Positions 29,892 to 40,007 of a stretch of DNA of 64,000 nt are shown here, piece after piece. Source of the DNA: Mycobacterium botniense (GTDB lineage Bacteria; Actinomycetota; Actinomycetes; Mycobacteriales; Mycobacteriaceae); contig NZ_BLKW01000002.1 of NCBI RefSeq assembly GCF_010723305.1, forward strand, positions 1,426,001 to 1,490,000, written 5' to 3'. The translations under genes and the position numbers were made by a program. The notes under the pieces are model-generated. The model was not told the DNA's origin and searched no databases. It saw nothing but the letters and a program-made list of their open reading frames with translations. Positions within the stretch are counted from its first letter, which is position 1. Each line of letters opens with the position of its first letter.

Positions 29892-29963
29892 CTGGCGCTG
29901 CCGGTACAGCCCGGGCGAACCACGTAAGGGATTGCCGAACGGCACTGTCAGCGCCACCTGGGG

Positions 29964-32900
29964 CTACCAATGTCGCAGCGGCGCAGGGCTCCAGAGGCCG
30001 CTGCGTGTTGCCGAACCCAGGACGAGACGGGCGGGCTGGGCATCCGGGTAATAGGGCGTCAACCGCTCCAACGCCCCCCAGTCTCTGAACCAATCGTCTT
30101 TGAGGTAGCTCGGCACGGTGCTCGCGCGCACCAGCAGTTCGGTGATACCCAGCGGCCCGCCGCCGTTTTTGTCCATCACCGGTGAATTGGCCTCGGCGCC
30201 GAACCGGTCGGGCAAGATCCGCCATTTCGGCGTCTCGATGACACCGTTTTGGTGGCCGAACGGCCGCTGGCAGGGGAATGCGAGGCCCACCAACCAGTCC
30301 AGCAGCACCGGATCGGTCGAGCCGACAACCTGCTGCAATGAGCGCAGATGCGGAATGCGCGGCGGGGTCAACGCGATCCAGTGTTGCGGCGCCAGGTCAT
30401 CGTCGTCGGCGATCACCCGCACCCGGGTGGCGCTGCGCGGGATCGCGGCCAGCGGCGCCCGCAGGTTCCGCCAGGCCGGGGCCGCACCCACATCGGCGAA
30501 ACCCATTGCACCAGCTGGTTTTCCGTCGTCACCAGCCCACTGCACCTGCACCTCGCCCGGATCGAACCGCCCCGCCGCCGACACCACCAGCAGCGGCCCC
30601 GCCTTTTCCCGGGGCGGCAGCCGGTACCAGGCCGAGCGCAGCCTGGCCGGTATCTGCACCCCCGGGCGCCAACTGCCCAGCACCGGCGTGCGGGCCGGAT
30701 CCAAGTCGTAGGGCAGCCGTGCGCGCGAACCGTTGATCCCCGGTGCGGCGGTCGTCCCGCCCTCGGTTCCGGCCTCGCTGCTGGTGATGAGCCCGTCGTC
30801 GCTGAGAAAACTGCGGTCACCGGGACGCTCCAGCACCGGGTCGGCCGAGACGTCGGCGGGAATGCCGTTGGGTTCGAATCCCTCAGCGAAGTTGGCGCCC
30901 AACGCGTCCCGCACGGGCACTCCGATCGGTGCGAGCATGCCGGCGTTGGGATCTTGCTCGACCATCACGTCGTCAGCCAGTCCGCATGTCTTGCCGGTCA
31001 GCGCCTGCAGATTAGAACGGCCCACCGACCACGCCGGATACTGGTGGATCATCGCCAGAGTCAGCGACAACACCTCGAAGAAGACTAACGCCCAAGACGC
31101 AACAGCCAAGGGCGACTGGGTGATACGCGCGACCCGCGAGGAATGCCGAAGCTGCGGGCCATCGCCGTTGTAGGCGAAGTGAAACCACGCGGCCACCAGC
31201 AGAGTAAGCACCGTCAGCCCCAGCAGCATCGTGGTGAAGCCGAACTTCCACTCGGGAAACTTATTTGACCACGGCACACCGAAACTGGACACGTACCACC
31301 AGCCGTTCACGCTGGCGAACGACAATGCGACCACGAACAGCACCACCGCGGCGAACACTGTGCGGTTGCGCCGCGAGCGCATCGCTGCCGCGGTGACCGC
31401 GACCGCAGCCAGTGCGCCCAGTGAGCCGGCCAGCCCGGCGAACACCCCGAAATGGTGTGTCCACTTGGTGGGGGTGAACATCATCGCGATGAACGAGATG
31501 ACGGTGATGCCGATGATGCGCCGGCTTGGCCCGGCCGCGGTGCCGGGAATCCGGCCCTTGCGCAACGACATCGCCACCGACACCGCCAGTGCGACGGCCA
31601 GCGCCAGCACGGCGAACCGGCGCGCCACTGAGCCGTCCGGGCTGGCCATGAACAGCCGCTCGTAACGGATGTGTTCGTCGAACCAACTCAAGCTGGGTCC
31701 GACGGCACGTTTGAGCATGCTGGCCTGAATCTCACCGGCGAACGTCTGGTCGCGGAAAATCAAGATCACCGCCACCGTCGCCGCGGCCGCGATGGGCGCC
31801 ACCAGCGGCAATACTCCAAACCGTTTGGTACGACGGTGCAGGATGGTGCGCAGCGGCCCGATCGCCACCAGCAGCGCCCCGATGGATGCGATACCGGTCG
31901 GCCCCGAGAACAGGGTCAGCGCTCCGATGATGCAGGCGACCGCGACCGGCAACAGCCGGCTGGTGGCCACCGCCCGCTCCACCGAACACCAGGTCAGCAG
32001 GATACCCAGTGCGATGATCGGCTCCGGGCGCAGACCGTTGTTCAGCGGCAGCCACACCGCCAGGAACATGCCTGCCGCCGTCCAGGCCGCGGCTCGGCTG
32101 TGTTTGACGGCGTGACCAAGTCGGGGAATGATCTCGCGGCTGATCACCCACCAGCACGTCAGCGCCATCGCCAGGGTGGGCAACCGCATCCAGATGCTGG
32201 CGGTGGTGACGTGCGCCCAGAGCGCCAGCAGGTCGTAGTACCAGCCGAACGGCGCCTCCGGCGTGCCGAACCAGCGGTAGTAGTTGGCCATATACCCGGC
32301 GTGCTCGGAGACGCGGGCCATGGTCAGGATGTAGCCGTCGTCGGCGGTGTTGGCGCCGACGAAATGCCACCACACCAGCACCGCAGTGACCAGCCCGTCC
32401 AGCCCGCTGAACGACCACCAGCGCGGCGGCAGAAAACGCCGGTGACGGGTGCCGTCAGCGGTGTCGAGAATATGCAGCGCGATCAGCGCAGCGACGGTCG
32501 CCGCCACCCCGAGAACCATCGCCGCCAGTTTCAGCGGTGTGGGTGAGCTGCTGTAGCGAGTGTCGAGCGTCGCCGAGAAGCTCAGCCCGGACGGTGCGGG
32601 CCCGGCCAGATCGGTGAACACACCGACGATTTGCGGCCGGAAATCGTAGCCCCCCCGTTCACCGCGAAGCGGCGCTCCGGGGTGGTCAGCGTGTGGGCCT
32701 TGCCGGAGCCCGACGAATTCCCCGACGACTTTGTCGGTGCGGGCGGTGAAGGTCAGCCGCTGACACGCCGGGCTGAGCACCTGGCCCATTGGGGCGGCGA
32801 CTACCGGGGTGTTGCGCACCACGACCACCAGATCGCCATTGGCGCGTTCGATGAGCAGGCCGCGATCGACCGCGTTGGGTGCCTGCTTGGGCACCGTCGA

Positions 32901-33320
32901 CAACAGCACCCGCTTGGCGCTATTGGCCGGTCCGGCCAGTCCGGCGGCTGCCCGGCACGGAATGGTGATGGACAGGTCGGTGGCCACATAACCGATCAGC
33001 GGGGCTTCGACGCTGGCGAAGACGCCGTTTTGGGGCCAGTCCAATCGGGCGGTCGTCTGGGTGACCGGCAGCAGTGGCGTGACGACCGCCAGCACGGTTC
33101 CCACCATGCCGGCGATCACGGCGACCACACGGGCCAGCCGATAATCCCGGGTGGTCCTGACCTTGCGGGCTGGGGGACCAGCCACGGTGAGCGGGCCGTC
33201 TCCGGCGAACGGCCCGGCCGGGGTGGTCAGGTGTTCCCCGGTTGTTCGGTAGTTTGCCCCCGCGGCAGTCACGGATCGATGGTAGTTGCGCGACCATTCC
33301 GGTGCGGTTTCGGTGGCCAT
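29964..33320 (-). CDS. embC: Arabinosyltransferase EmbC
   Basis: GT-C arabinosyltransferase (1118 residues; Mtb 1094) that builds the arabinan of lipoarabinomannan. The acidic motif [31 protein letters not shown] and the C-terminus RSGLWSPAPLRHW are EmbC-like. It has about 15 membrane helices and a C-terminal carbohydrate-binding domain. The N-terminus is about 25 residues longer than in Mtb, with a Gly/Pro-rich insert around 30-50. The ATG lies on the last base of the aftA stop (TGATG), so it is coupled to aftA. Downstream, an inserted mmpS-mmpL module on the other strand replaces the usual embA. Confidence 0.97.
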   Translation of the reverse strand: MATETAPEWSRNYHRSVTAAGANYRTTGEHLTTPAGPFAGDGPLTVAGPPARKVRTTRDYRLARVVAVIAGMVGTVLAVVTPLLPVTQTTARLDWPQNGVFASVEAPLIGYVATDLSITIPCRAAAGLAGPANSAKRVLLSTVPKQAPNAVDRGLLIERANGDLVVVVRNTPVVAAPMGQVLSPACQRLTFTARTDKVVGEFVGLRQGPHADHPGAPLRGERGGYDFRPQIVGVFTDLAGPAPSGLSFSATLDTRYSSSPTPLKLAAMVLGVAATVAALIALHILDTADGTRHRRFLPPRWWSFSGLDGLVTAVLVWWHFVGANTADDGYILTMARVSEHAGYMANYYRWFGTPEAPFGWYYDLLALWAHVTTASIWMRLPTLAMALTCWWVISREIIPRLGHAVKHSRAAAWTAAGMFLAVWLPLNNGLRPEPIIALGILLTWCSVERAVATSRLLPVAVACIIGALTLFSGPTGIASIGALLVAIGPLRTILHRRTKRFGVLPLVAPIAAAATVAVILIFRDQTFAGEIQASMLKRAVGPSLSWFDEHIRYERLFMASPDGSVARRFAVLALAVALAVSVAMSLRKGRIPGTAAGPSRRIIGITVISFIAMMFTPTKWTHHFGVFAGLAGSLGALAAVAVTAAAMRSRRNRTVFAAVVLFVVALSFASVNGWWYVSSFGVPWSNKFPEWKFGFTTMLLGLTVLTLLVAAWFHFAYNGDGPQLRHSSRVARITQSPLAVASWALVFFEVLSLTLAMIHQYPAWSVGRSNLQALTGKTCGLADDVMVEQDPNAGMLAPIGVPVRDALGANFAEGFEPNGIPADVSADPVLERPGDRSFLSDDGLITSSEAGTEGGTTAAPGINGSRARLPYDLDPARTPVLGSWRPGVQIPARLRSAWYRLPPREKAGPLLVVSAAGRFDPGEVQVQWAGDDGKPAGAMGFADVGAAPAWRNLRAPLAAIPRSATRVRVIADDDDLAPQHWIALTPPRIPHLRSLQQVVGSTDPVLLDWLVGLAFPCQRPFGHQNGVIETPKWRILPDRFGAEANSPVMDKNGGGPLGITELLVRASTVPSYLKDDWFRDWGALERLTPYYPDAQPARLVLGSATRSGLWSPAPLRHW

Positions 33321-35284
33321 CAGCCTCCCGCTTCCGGTCTGCGGATGGCCAGCACGAACGGGCCGATGTGCACGACGCTGAATCGCGGGTCGGCGAACAA
33401 CGCGGCCGGGAGAGCGACCGTGTAGCGGCGGACATTGGGCTGGTTGGGGTACACGTCCTCGGCCAGCCGCAGGGTATAGGTGTTGTGCGCGCCGCGGCGC
33501 ATCAAAAACACGGTCGGCGGCCGCCAGGGCAGCGTGTCCAGCGCGTGGATGAACTGTTGGGCCGTGGTGAGCCGTGACCAGCTGTTGATCTGGGCGGCTC
33601 GGCGGTCGAACTGCGCCAGGGGATTAGCGTAATGCGCGGTCAACCCTTGAAACCCCCAGTAGGGGTAGTAAGACAGGAAGCTGTAATCGGCCGTCAGAAC
33701 AACCGTTTGGTTCCGCGGTCTGCCGGTGACCACCGTGATGACGCCGTCGATGGCCGGGTAGTACTTCTCCGAGCCCGGAGGGCGGCGGTCGCCGCGGTGG
33801 CCGAAACCGTCGGTGTCGGTGTAGGCGACAGTGAGGTCCGGTCGCAGCACCTCGGGGATGTCCTGGCTGAACGCGATCGCCCCGGCCAACCCGACCGCGG
33901 TGGCCACCGGGACGACGCTGCGCCCCCATCCGCGCTGGTGTCCGCGTACGGCCAGCGCCACGGTGACGTCGATGAACCCGAAAACACCTGCCGCGGTGAG
34001 CAGCACGGTCAACGTCGGCTGCAGCCGAAACGACAGCAGTGTGGTGCGCGCCAGTGTGGTCAGCATCGACAGCAGCGACCACAGGTAGACGGTGAGCACA
34101 CCAATGGCCAGTGCGGTCGCCCGCACCGACGAGCGCGCGCGCACCACCAGCCACACCGTGCCCAGCATGCAGATCACGCCCAGCAGGGTGAACCGCAACA
34201 TCGGAAATGTCAGCACCGCACCGTCGCCGGGCAGGTAGTGCTGAGCGCTTGCGGTGTTGCTCACCGGCTCATGGGCCGCCTGCAGCCAAAACGGCAGCCA
34301 CGTGGTCGCGGCGATGAGTGCCGCGACCAGGCCGATCACGGTCAGCCTGATCACCGGATCAGCCATGGCGCGAAAGCCCTGCTGCCAGCGTGAACCGGCC
34401 AGCAGCAGCGCCATCACCGCGACCGTGAACGCGCTGTAGGCCAGCAGCAGGGTGTAGAAAGTGGCCGCGAAGCCGAGGAAGATCCCGGCGCCGATCACCG
34501 CGGCCCACCCGGAACCCGCCCCCGCAGACATATGAGCTGCGTCATGGCCGGCGCTGGGTGTGACAGAGGGGCGGCGGTCGCGGGCGCGCAGACCGGACCA
34601 GGTCAGGATCAGCATCGGCGGAAGCAGCACGGTGATCATCGCGGCGTACGGTTCGGGCGAGCTGTAGGCGAGCGTCACGGCGGCGGTCGCGGCGGTCACC
34701 ATCAGTGCGTACTCGAAGCGGATCATGCGCCACCACAGCACCATTGCCACCGCAACCGCGATTGTGATCGAGGTAATGGCCCACGGCTTGTACATCTCCC
34801 AGCCGGGTGTGCCGCTCAGGGCCGCAGCGCGTCCACCGATCCAGAACCACCCCGGCGGGTAGAACGGTGGTAAGCCGAAGTAGGTCATATCGCGCAGCGC
34901 CGCGGTGTCGGTAAGCCGGGTCAGGTATTCGGTGCGGAACTGCTGATCGACCGAGATCCCGAAGAGGTACAGCTTGGTGGCGCCCAGGGGCATGCCCAGC
35001 GTCACCACACAGAACGCCGACACGAATACCAGCGCGCCGAGCCGGGCCGGCAAGCGCCACCGGCGGTCGCCGGCCTCCCGGCTACGCCGCCACACCCAGC
35101 CGGCGCCGATCAATCCGATCATGCAACCGACCTGCCCGACTGTGGTCAGGGCATGCAGCTGGTTCGACGACGGGTACGCCGGCCAGTTGACGTCGGCGAT
35201 GGCCTTCAGGGAGACCGCCGCGACCACGATGGCCACCGCCACCGCTGCAATCATCTCGGCGATGGTGGCCAGTACGTTTCGCAT
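33320..35284 (-). CDS. aftA: Galactan arabinofuranosyltransferase AftA
   Basis: GT-C enzyme that puts the first arabinofuranose on the galactan chain, priming the arabinan made by the Emb proteins. Length about 654 residues (Mtb 643). It has around 11 membrane helices, the motif [33 protein letters not shown] and a soluble C-terminal domain with [15 protein letters not shown] chose ATG 35284, two bases after the dprE2 stop; an in-frame ATG at 35368 would overlap dprE2 by 80 bases. The stop overlaps the embC ATG. The operon order dprE1-dprE2-aftA-embC is as in Mtb. Confidence 0.95.
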   Translation of the reverse strand: MRNVLATIAEMIAAVAVAIVVAAVSLKAIADVNWPAYPSSNQLHALTTVGQVGCMIGLIGAGWVWRRSREAGDRRWRLPARLGALVFVSAFCVVTLGMPLGATKLYLFGISVDQQFRTEYLTRLTDTAALRDMTYFGLPPFYPPGWFWIGGRAAALSGTPGWEMYKPWAITSITIAVAVAMVLWWRMIRFEYALMVTAATAAVTLAYSSPEPYAAMITVLLPPMLILTWSGLRARDRRPSVTPSAGHDAAHMSAGAGSGWAAVIGAGIFLGFAATFYTLLLAYSAFTVAVMALLLAGSRWQQGFRAMADPVIRLTVIGLVAALIAATTWLPFWLQAAHEPVSNTASAQHYLPGDGAVLTFPMLRFTLLGVICMLGTVWLVVRARSSVRATALAIGVLTVYLWSLLSMLTTLARTTLLSFRLQPTLTVLLTAAGVFGFIDVTVALAVRGHQRGWGRSVVPVATAVGLAGAIAFSQDIPEVLRPDLTVAYTDTDGFGHRGDRRPPGSEKYYPAIDGVITVVTGRPRNQTVVLTADYSFLSYYPYWGFQGLTAHYANPLAQFDRRAAQINSWSRLTTAQQFIHALDTLPWRPPTVFLMRRGAHNTYTLRLAEDVYPNQPNVRRYTVALPAALFADPRFSVVHIGPFVLAIRRPEAGG

Positions 35285-35286
35285 GC

Positions 35287-36051
35287 TCAGATGGGCAGCT
35301 TGCGAAAAAGCCGTCGCGGCAGGTGCCGCAACACGATCATCACGTAGCGGAATGCTGGTGGTGCCCAAACCAATTCCTTACCTTTAGCAGACGAGGTCAC
35401 GGCTAGCTCAGCGACATACTCCTTGTCGACGGTCAGCGGAGCTTCTTTCAGATGCGCGCTCATTCTGGTGCGCACCTGTCCGGGACGAACCACCAGAACC
35501 CGAACACCGAACTCGCGCAGCGCTTCTGACAGCCCAAGGTAGAAACCGTCCAGGCCGGCCTTGGTGGAACCGTAAACAAAGTTGGACCGACGTACCCGCT
35601 CGCCGGCGACCGAGCTCATCGCGATGATCTGACCGTAGCCTTGGCGTCGCATCCTTTCAGCGAGTAGAACACCCACGGAAACCGCTGCAGTGTAGTTGAT
35701 TTCGGCGATCTGAACGGCTTTGCGCTGGTCCTGCCACAGCTCTTCGGCGTCGCCCAGCAGCCCGAATGCCACGACGGCCACGTCGATATCTCCGCCGGAG
35801 AACGCTTGCTCGATCACCTGTGGATGGCTATCGGTATCCAAAGCGTCAAAGTCGATCAACTCCACCGACTTGGCCCCGGCGCTCTTCATCTGCGCGACGG
35901 CGTCGTCGCGTCCCGGATCGTCGGGCAGACAGGCCAGTACGATGCGCGCTGGTGCGTTCCGCAGATAACGCTCGCAGATCGCGAGGCCGATCTCGGACGT
36001 GCCTCCGAGCAACAGCACGGCCTGTGGGTTGCCGACAGCGTTGAGCACCAT
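35287..36051 (-). CDS. dprE2: Decaprenylphosphoryl-2-keto-ribose reductase DprE2
   Basis: Short-chain dehydrogenase of 254 residues that, with DprE1, epimerises decaprenyl-phospho-ribose to decaprenyl-phospho-arabinose, the sole arabinose donor of the cell wall. The NAD-binding motif GGTSEIG is near the N-terminus (about 16-22) and the catalytic Ser/Tyr-x3-Lys set is in MSSVAGER and VYGSTKAG. Its ATG (36049-36051) abuts the dprE1 stop. It acts on the 2-keto intermediate, on the cytosolic or periplasmic face with DprE1. Confidence 0.96.
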   Translation of the reverse strand: MVLNAVGNPQAVLLLGGTSEIGLAICERYLRNAPARIVLACLPDDPGRDDAVAQMKSAGAKSVELIDFDALDTDSHPQVIEQAFSGGDIDVAVVAFGLLGDAEELWQDQRKAVQIAEINYTAAVSVGVLLAERMRRQGYGQIIAMSSVAGERVRRSNFVYGSTKAGLDGFYLGLSEALREFGVRVLVVRPGQVRTRMSAHLKEAPLTVDKEYVAELAVTSSAKGKELVWAPPAFRYVMIVLRHLPRRLFRKLPI

Positions 36052-37434
36052 TTACAACAGCTCCAGGCGCCGGGCCATGTCGGAGGCGAATACCCGCAGT
36101 GGATCGACCTTGCGGCGCACGGCGATCCACTCGTCGACGCGTGGGTACATGGCGTGAAACGTTTCAGCGGTGGTGCGGGAGTCCTTGGCGGTGTACAGCC
36201 TGCCGCCGAATTCCAATACCCGCCGGTCAAGCCGGGCGACAAACTCGCCCAGCCCGGCTTTAATCGGGAAGTCCACGCAGATGTTCCAGCCCGGGATCGG
36301 GAAGCTCAGCGGCGCGGCGTTGGCCGGACCGAACAGCTTGAACACGTTGAGAAAAGAATAGTGTCCGCTTGCCTGGATGTCGCGGATGATCGTCTTGAAC
36401 TCGTCGACCGCCTCAACGGGAACCACGAACTGGTATTGCAGAAAACCCGCCGGCCCGTAAGCGCGGTTCCACTCCGCGAACAGGTCCAGCGGATGATAGA
36501 ACTGGGTGAGGTTCTGGATCTTGCCGCGATAGGTTCCCGACTTGCGGTACCAGAGCTCACCGATCGGGGTGAACGTGTATTTGTTTGCAAGCCCGTTGGG
36601 GAAAAAGTCGGGAAATGTGAAAAGTTGCGGTGCATCAAATTTCAGGGGGTTACGTCGGAGCCTTGCAGGCAGCTGGTCGAGGCGGGCCAGCGACCCACGA
36701 GATACCGCAGCGCGGCCCAGTTTCGGAGGCGCGCTGATGGCGTCGAACCAGGCGGACGAATACGTGTAGTTGGCTTCGCTGCCGTCGCTGTGCAGTGCGA
36801 TGGTTTCGTCCAGGCTGGCGGTAACGTCACCGTCAGCGACGAAATACGCCGTCTCGGTGGGCGTCATTTCGATAGTTGCGCGCAGGATGACACCGGTCAG
36901 CCCGTTACCTCCCACGGTGGCCCAGAACAGGTGGCTGTCGGGTCCCTCCGGCGTGATGCTGCGGATTTGCCCATCAGCCGTCAGCAGTTCGATGGAGCGC
37001 ACGTGGTTGCCGAAACTGCCTGCGCTGTGATGGTTCTTGCCGTGGATGTCACAGGCGATCGCGCCCCCGACGGTGACGTGGCGGGTACCCGGCAGCACCG
37101 GGACCCACAGACCGAATGGCAGCGCCGCTTTCATCAGCTGATCCAGGCTGACACCGGCATCGACGTCGGCCAGGCGGGTGTCGGCGCTGATCGAGTGGAT
37201 GGTGTTCAACGGTGTCATGTCGATCACCAGCCCCCCGCCGTTCTGCGCATTGTCGCCGTACGAGCGGCCCAGTCCCCGGGCGATCACGCCCCGGCCACCT
37301 GCGTCAGCGGCTCGCACCACCGCCTGGGCGATCACCTCGGGATCGGGTGTGGAGAGCACATGGGCCACCGAGGGCGCCGTGCGGCCCCAGCCGGTAAGCC
37401 GCATACGCGTGGTCGGCAGGTCGTGGTTCGACAT
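36052..37434 (-). CDS. dprE1: Decaprenylphosphoryl-ribose 2-oxidase DprE1
   Basis: FAD-dependent oxidase (460 residues; Mtb 461) catalysing the first step of the DPR to DPA epimerisation; target of benzothiazinones. The FAD-binding segments [17 protein letters not shown] and [17 protein letters not shown] are intact. Cys386 in [10 protein letters not shown] corresponds to Mtb Cys387, the residue covalently trapped by benzothiazinones, so susceptibility is predicted. The start at 37434 ([18 protein letters not shown]) was chosen by homology; the frame is open to 37638, but that part overlaps the GtrA-like gene. Confidence 0.97.
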   Translation of the reverse strand: MSNHDLPTTRMRLTGWGRTAPSVAHVLSTPDPEVIAQAVVRAADAGGRGVIARGLGRSYGDNAQNGGGLVIDMTPLNTIHSISADTRLADVDAGVSLDQLMKAALPFGLWVPVLPGTRHVTVGGAIACDIHGKNHHSAGSFGNHVRSIELLTADGQIRSITPEGPDSHLFWATVGGNGLTGVILRATIEMTPTETAYFVADGDVTASLDETIALHSDGSEANYTYSSAWFDAISAPPKLGRAAVSRGSLARLDQLPARLRRNPLKFDAPQLFTFPDFFPNGLANKYTFTPIGELWYRKSGTYRGKIQNLTQFYHPLDLFAEWNRAYGPAGFLQYQFVVPVEAVDEFKTIIRDIQASGHYSFLNVFKLFGPANAAPLSFPIPGWNICVDFPIKAGLGEFVARLDRRVLEFGGRLYTAKDSRTTAETFHAMYPRVDEWIAVRRKVDPLRVFASDMARRLELL

Positions 37435-37517
37435 CGTCAAAGAGGGTACCGCTCGTGGCGGCGGCCGGCTGGTCAGCTTGTGCCCGCTGACGAGCCATGT
37501 GAGACCGCAGACCCGTG

Positions 37518-38021
37518 TCAGTCGGCCCGGAAGATCACCGATCGCTGCACGACGAAGTTGATCACCGTCGCCGTCGCCTGCGCGAGGACGAACGCGACCG
37601 GGACCGCCCACGTCCGGTAGCTCAACAGTGCCAGGCACACGTGGTTAAGCCCGACCTGGACGGCGAAGGTAAGCCCATAGAGCACCATGACCGCGGCGAA
37701 CCGGGCCGTGCTGGGTGGCGCCTGAAATGTCCACCGGCGGTTGATCAGGTAGGCGGTGATCGTGCCCGCGACGAAGCTGGTTCCCTTGGACATGTCCACC
37801 TGCAGGTGCACCGCTTTGTACAGCAGCACATAGAGGCTGAAATCGACGATTGCTGACAGCGCGCCGACGATGATGAACCGCCGGACCTGGGTCGTCAGGC
37901 TCAGCCGGGTGCGCGGGACAGCGGGCTGGGATATCGCCGGGACTCGACGGGTGCGCCGGCGCCCCGCGGTCCGCTGGGAGCCGGGAAGGCTACGCCGGGT
38001 ATTTGACGTCAAGCAGCTCAA
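37518..38021 (-). CDS. GtrA-family membrane protein (Rv3789-like)
   Basis: Four-helix membrane protein of the GtrA family, homologous to Mtb Rv3789, which has been proposed to help move or organise decaprenyl-phospho-arabinose synthesis across the membrane. The core runs from [17 protein letters not shown] to the C-terminal [12 protein letters not shown]. The frame from ATG 38021 gives 167 residues, about 45 more than Mtb, with an Arg-rich N-terminal extension. The only other start I see in this stretch is a TTG three codons on. The start overlaps the GreA-like gene by 32 bases. It lies directly upstream of dprE1, as in Mtb. Confidence 0.85.
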   Translation of the reverse strand: MSCLTSNTRRSLPGSQRTAGRRRTRRVPAISQPAVPRTRLSLTTQVRRFIIVGALSAIVDFSLYVLLYKAVHLQVDMSKGTSFVAGTITAYLINRRWTFQAPPSTARFAAVMVLYGLTFAVQVGLNHVCLALLSYRTWAVPVAFVLAQATATVINFVVQRSVIFRAD

Positions 38022-38475
38022 CCTGGTTTGGGCCCTGAGGCGTGGTGTAGGTAACCGTGTCTCCGGGTTTGTGTCCTGCGAGGGCCACCCCGAGCGGACT
38101 GCCGGCCGTCAACGTCTCGGCTTCCCGGCCGACCGGGGTCTCCTCCACCACCGAAATCACGTGCATGGTGACGACGGAGCCGTCGGAGAAGCGCAGGGTG
38201 ACTTCGGTGCCGCCGGGAAGGAGGTCGCCGCCGTCCGACGGCGCCGGGCCGGTCCGCAGCAGCCGGTCGAGTTCGGTGATCCGCTCCTCGAGGCTGGCCA
38301 GCTCGTCGGCGCGCTGGATGGCGTCGGCGGCGTCACCGTGATCCCCGACCATGCCACGATCGTTTTTGACCTCGATCTCAAGCTGATTGCGTCGTTCCCG
38401 TAGCCTGGCCAGCTCTGCGGCGATGCGAGCGCGTGCCGCATCCGCCAGTCCTGTTGGTTCGACTTCCTCGCTCAC
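37990..38475 (-). CDS. GreA/GreB-like transcription factor (Rv3788-like)
   Basis: A 161-residue protein with an N-terminal coiled coil (about 10-75) and a C-terminal FKBP-like domain (about 85-160, [18 protein letters not shown] and [14 protein letters not shown]). It is homologous to Mtb Rv3788, which binds the RNA polymerase secondary channel but lacks Gre cleavage stimulation and instead inhibits. It is distinct from the main GreA. First gene of the dprE1 transcription direction, with 700 bases of non-coding sequence upstream, so its promoter probably serves the downstream genes too. Confidence 0.9.
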   Translation of the reverse strand: MSEEVEPTGLADAARARIAAELARLRERRNQLEIEVKNDRGMVGDHGDAADAIQRADELASLEERITELDRLLRTGPAPSDGGDLLPGGTEVTLRFSDGSVVTMHVISVVEETPVGREAETLTAGSPLGVALAGHKPGDTVTYTTPQGPNQVELLDVKYPA

Positions 38476-39179
38476 GTCCGCCGACCTTTCGCGGGCGCAC
38501 CCGCGAGTACCCCCGCGGAGCGCTCAGATTCTCTGATTGCCGTTTGCCAATTATTCATACGCCACGAATCGGATTTGTGGGGTTTCGGCTGGCAGACTAC
38601 TACCCGCTGTCGGCGACAGGTGGGAAAAGAGCGTGATGAAGGCGGTGCCCGGGCGGGCGCTCACCGCTATCCGACCGGATCGTGACGGGCCGCCGTGGTG
38701 GGGTGCAGACCCGAAGCGCCATGGTGGCCTGCTCGGCGCCGCGCCGGCGGGCGCGCCCACGCGGGCTCGGTTCGGCCGCGGCGAGAACCACGTTCCCGGT
38801 GCCCGGCCGGGTCAGGGTTCGGCCCGCACGTGACGCCGAGCCTACGGTGCTCATCGACGGTAACGACCGGAGCCGGCCCACCCGGAGTGTCGGGCAAACC
38901 GCGCCCGCATCCGTACACCGCACACCGGTCCACGTCCTGTTCGCCGATGGGGGCATCGCAGGTGCGCGATTCTGCGCGCCGCACGCACTCGCACCACCGC
39001 CGAGGCTTGCTCGGCGGGCGGCAACCGCGGCATCCCGACACTGCAGCGCTTGATACCGTGCTGCGGTGGCAAAAGCGCATCGTGCGCTGGTCTGAGCCGT
39101 CAGCGACGGGTTTTGTTCACGTTCCAGCACACCGGATTTCGAAATTCTTTTCCACCCCACAAAACGTATTCGTGTGGGC
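38476..39179. other. Gene-free interval between GreA-like gene and wzm
   Basis: About 700 bases with only shadow-like frames on both strands (for example + 38682-39053, Arg/Ala/Pro-rich). I recognise no domain. In Mtb four genes (Rv3784, Rv3785, Rv3786c, Rv3787c) occupy this place; they are absent here. The stretch just right of the GreA-like start should carry its promoter. The last 70 bases before the wzm stop (39108-39179) are AT-richer than the surroundings and may be a terminator region or the remains of a lost gene. Confidence 0.6.
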
Positions 39180-40007
39180 TTAGACCCAGTACGGGACGCG
39201 GGCGCGGTATTGGCGCATCACAAACGCCGCCAGCAGCCAACCGACGGCCGTCAGCACCAAAACGACTGCCCAGTGCCTCAGCTCCTGGTGAGCGCCGAGC
39301 AGTGGTGCCCGCACAATATCGAGGTAGTGCAGCAACGGATTGAGTTCAACGATTTTCGACCAGCGACCGGCACCTTGCTGTCGCAGCGTATCGTCATTCC
39401 AGATGATCGGGGTCATAAAGAACAGCAACTGCACGACGGAAAACAGCAGTGGACCGATATCGCGGTAGCGGGTTGCCAGAATGCCGAAACACAGTGCTAC
39501 CCATACCGCGTTGACGATGATCAGACCCAGCGCGGGAATGACCGAGAGGTCCGCCCATGACCACGGTTTGGGGTAGATGATCGCGATGACGAGGTAAATG
39601 AGGATGTTATGGGCGAACAAGATCAGCTGTCGCCATACCAGCCGGTAGACGTGCACGCTCAAAGGGGTGGGTAGCTGTTTGATCAGTCCCTCGTTGGCGA
39701 CGAAAACGTCGGCGCCCTCCAGGATGGCGGCATTGATCAGGTTCCAGACGATCAGACCTAACGTGACATAGGGCAGGTGCTCCGAGAGATCCAGCCGAAA
39801 TAGCTTGGAATACAGTCCGCCCATCGCCACAGCAGTGGTGCCAGTGGCGATGGTGATCCAGAACGGTCCCAGCACTGAGCGGCGATACCGCTGCTTGATG
39901 TCCTGCCAGCCCAGATGCAGCCACAGTTCGTGGCGGTGGTAACCGTCGACCAGATCGCGCCAGGCCCGGGTCAGCGTTTTGGACTGGGCCGCCGCATCGG
40001 TAAACAT
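39180..40007 (-). CDS. wzm: ABC-2 type polysaccharide exporter permease Wzm (Rv3783-like)
   Basis: Membrane subunit of the Wzm-Wzt ABC transporter, thought to flip the lipid-linked galactan precursor across the plasma membrane. Length 275 residues (Mtb 280) with six membrane helices and the family segments RYRRSVLGPFWITIATG and LFFMTPIIWNDDTL. ATG 40007 shares a base with the glfT1 stop (TGATG). The order wzt, glfT1, wzm is conserved with Mtb Rv3781-Rv3783. The frame extends upstream to 40070 but only into glfT1. Confidence 0.92.
   Translation of the reverse strand: MFTDAAAQSKTLTRAWRDLVDGYHRHELWLHLGWQDIKQRYRRSVLGPFWITIATGTTAVAMGGLYSKLFRLDLSEHLPYVTLGLIVWNLINAAILEGADVFVANEGLIKQLPTPLSVHVYRLVWRQLILFAHNILIYLVIAIIYPKPWSWADLSVIPALGLIIVNAVWVALCFGILATRYRDIGPLLFSVVQLLFFMTPIIWNDDTLRQQGAGRWSKIVELNPLLHYLDIVRAPLLGAHQELRHWAVVLVLTAVGWLLAAFVMRQYRARVPYWV

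Noticed and set aside
35806..37620. 604-codon + strand frame antisense to dprE1/dprE2
   Set aside because: Long open frame caused by high GC opposite highly conserved genes; no domain recognised.
38600..39183. Several 100-190 codon frames in the gene-free interval before wzm
   Set aside because: Arg/Ala/Pro-rich, mutually overlapping on both strands, no domain.
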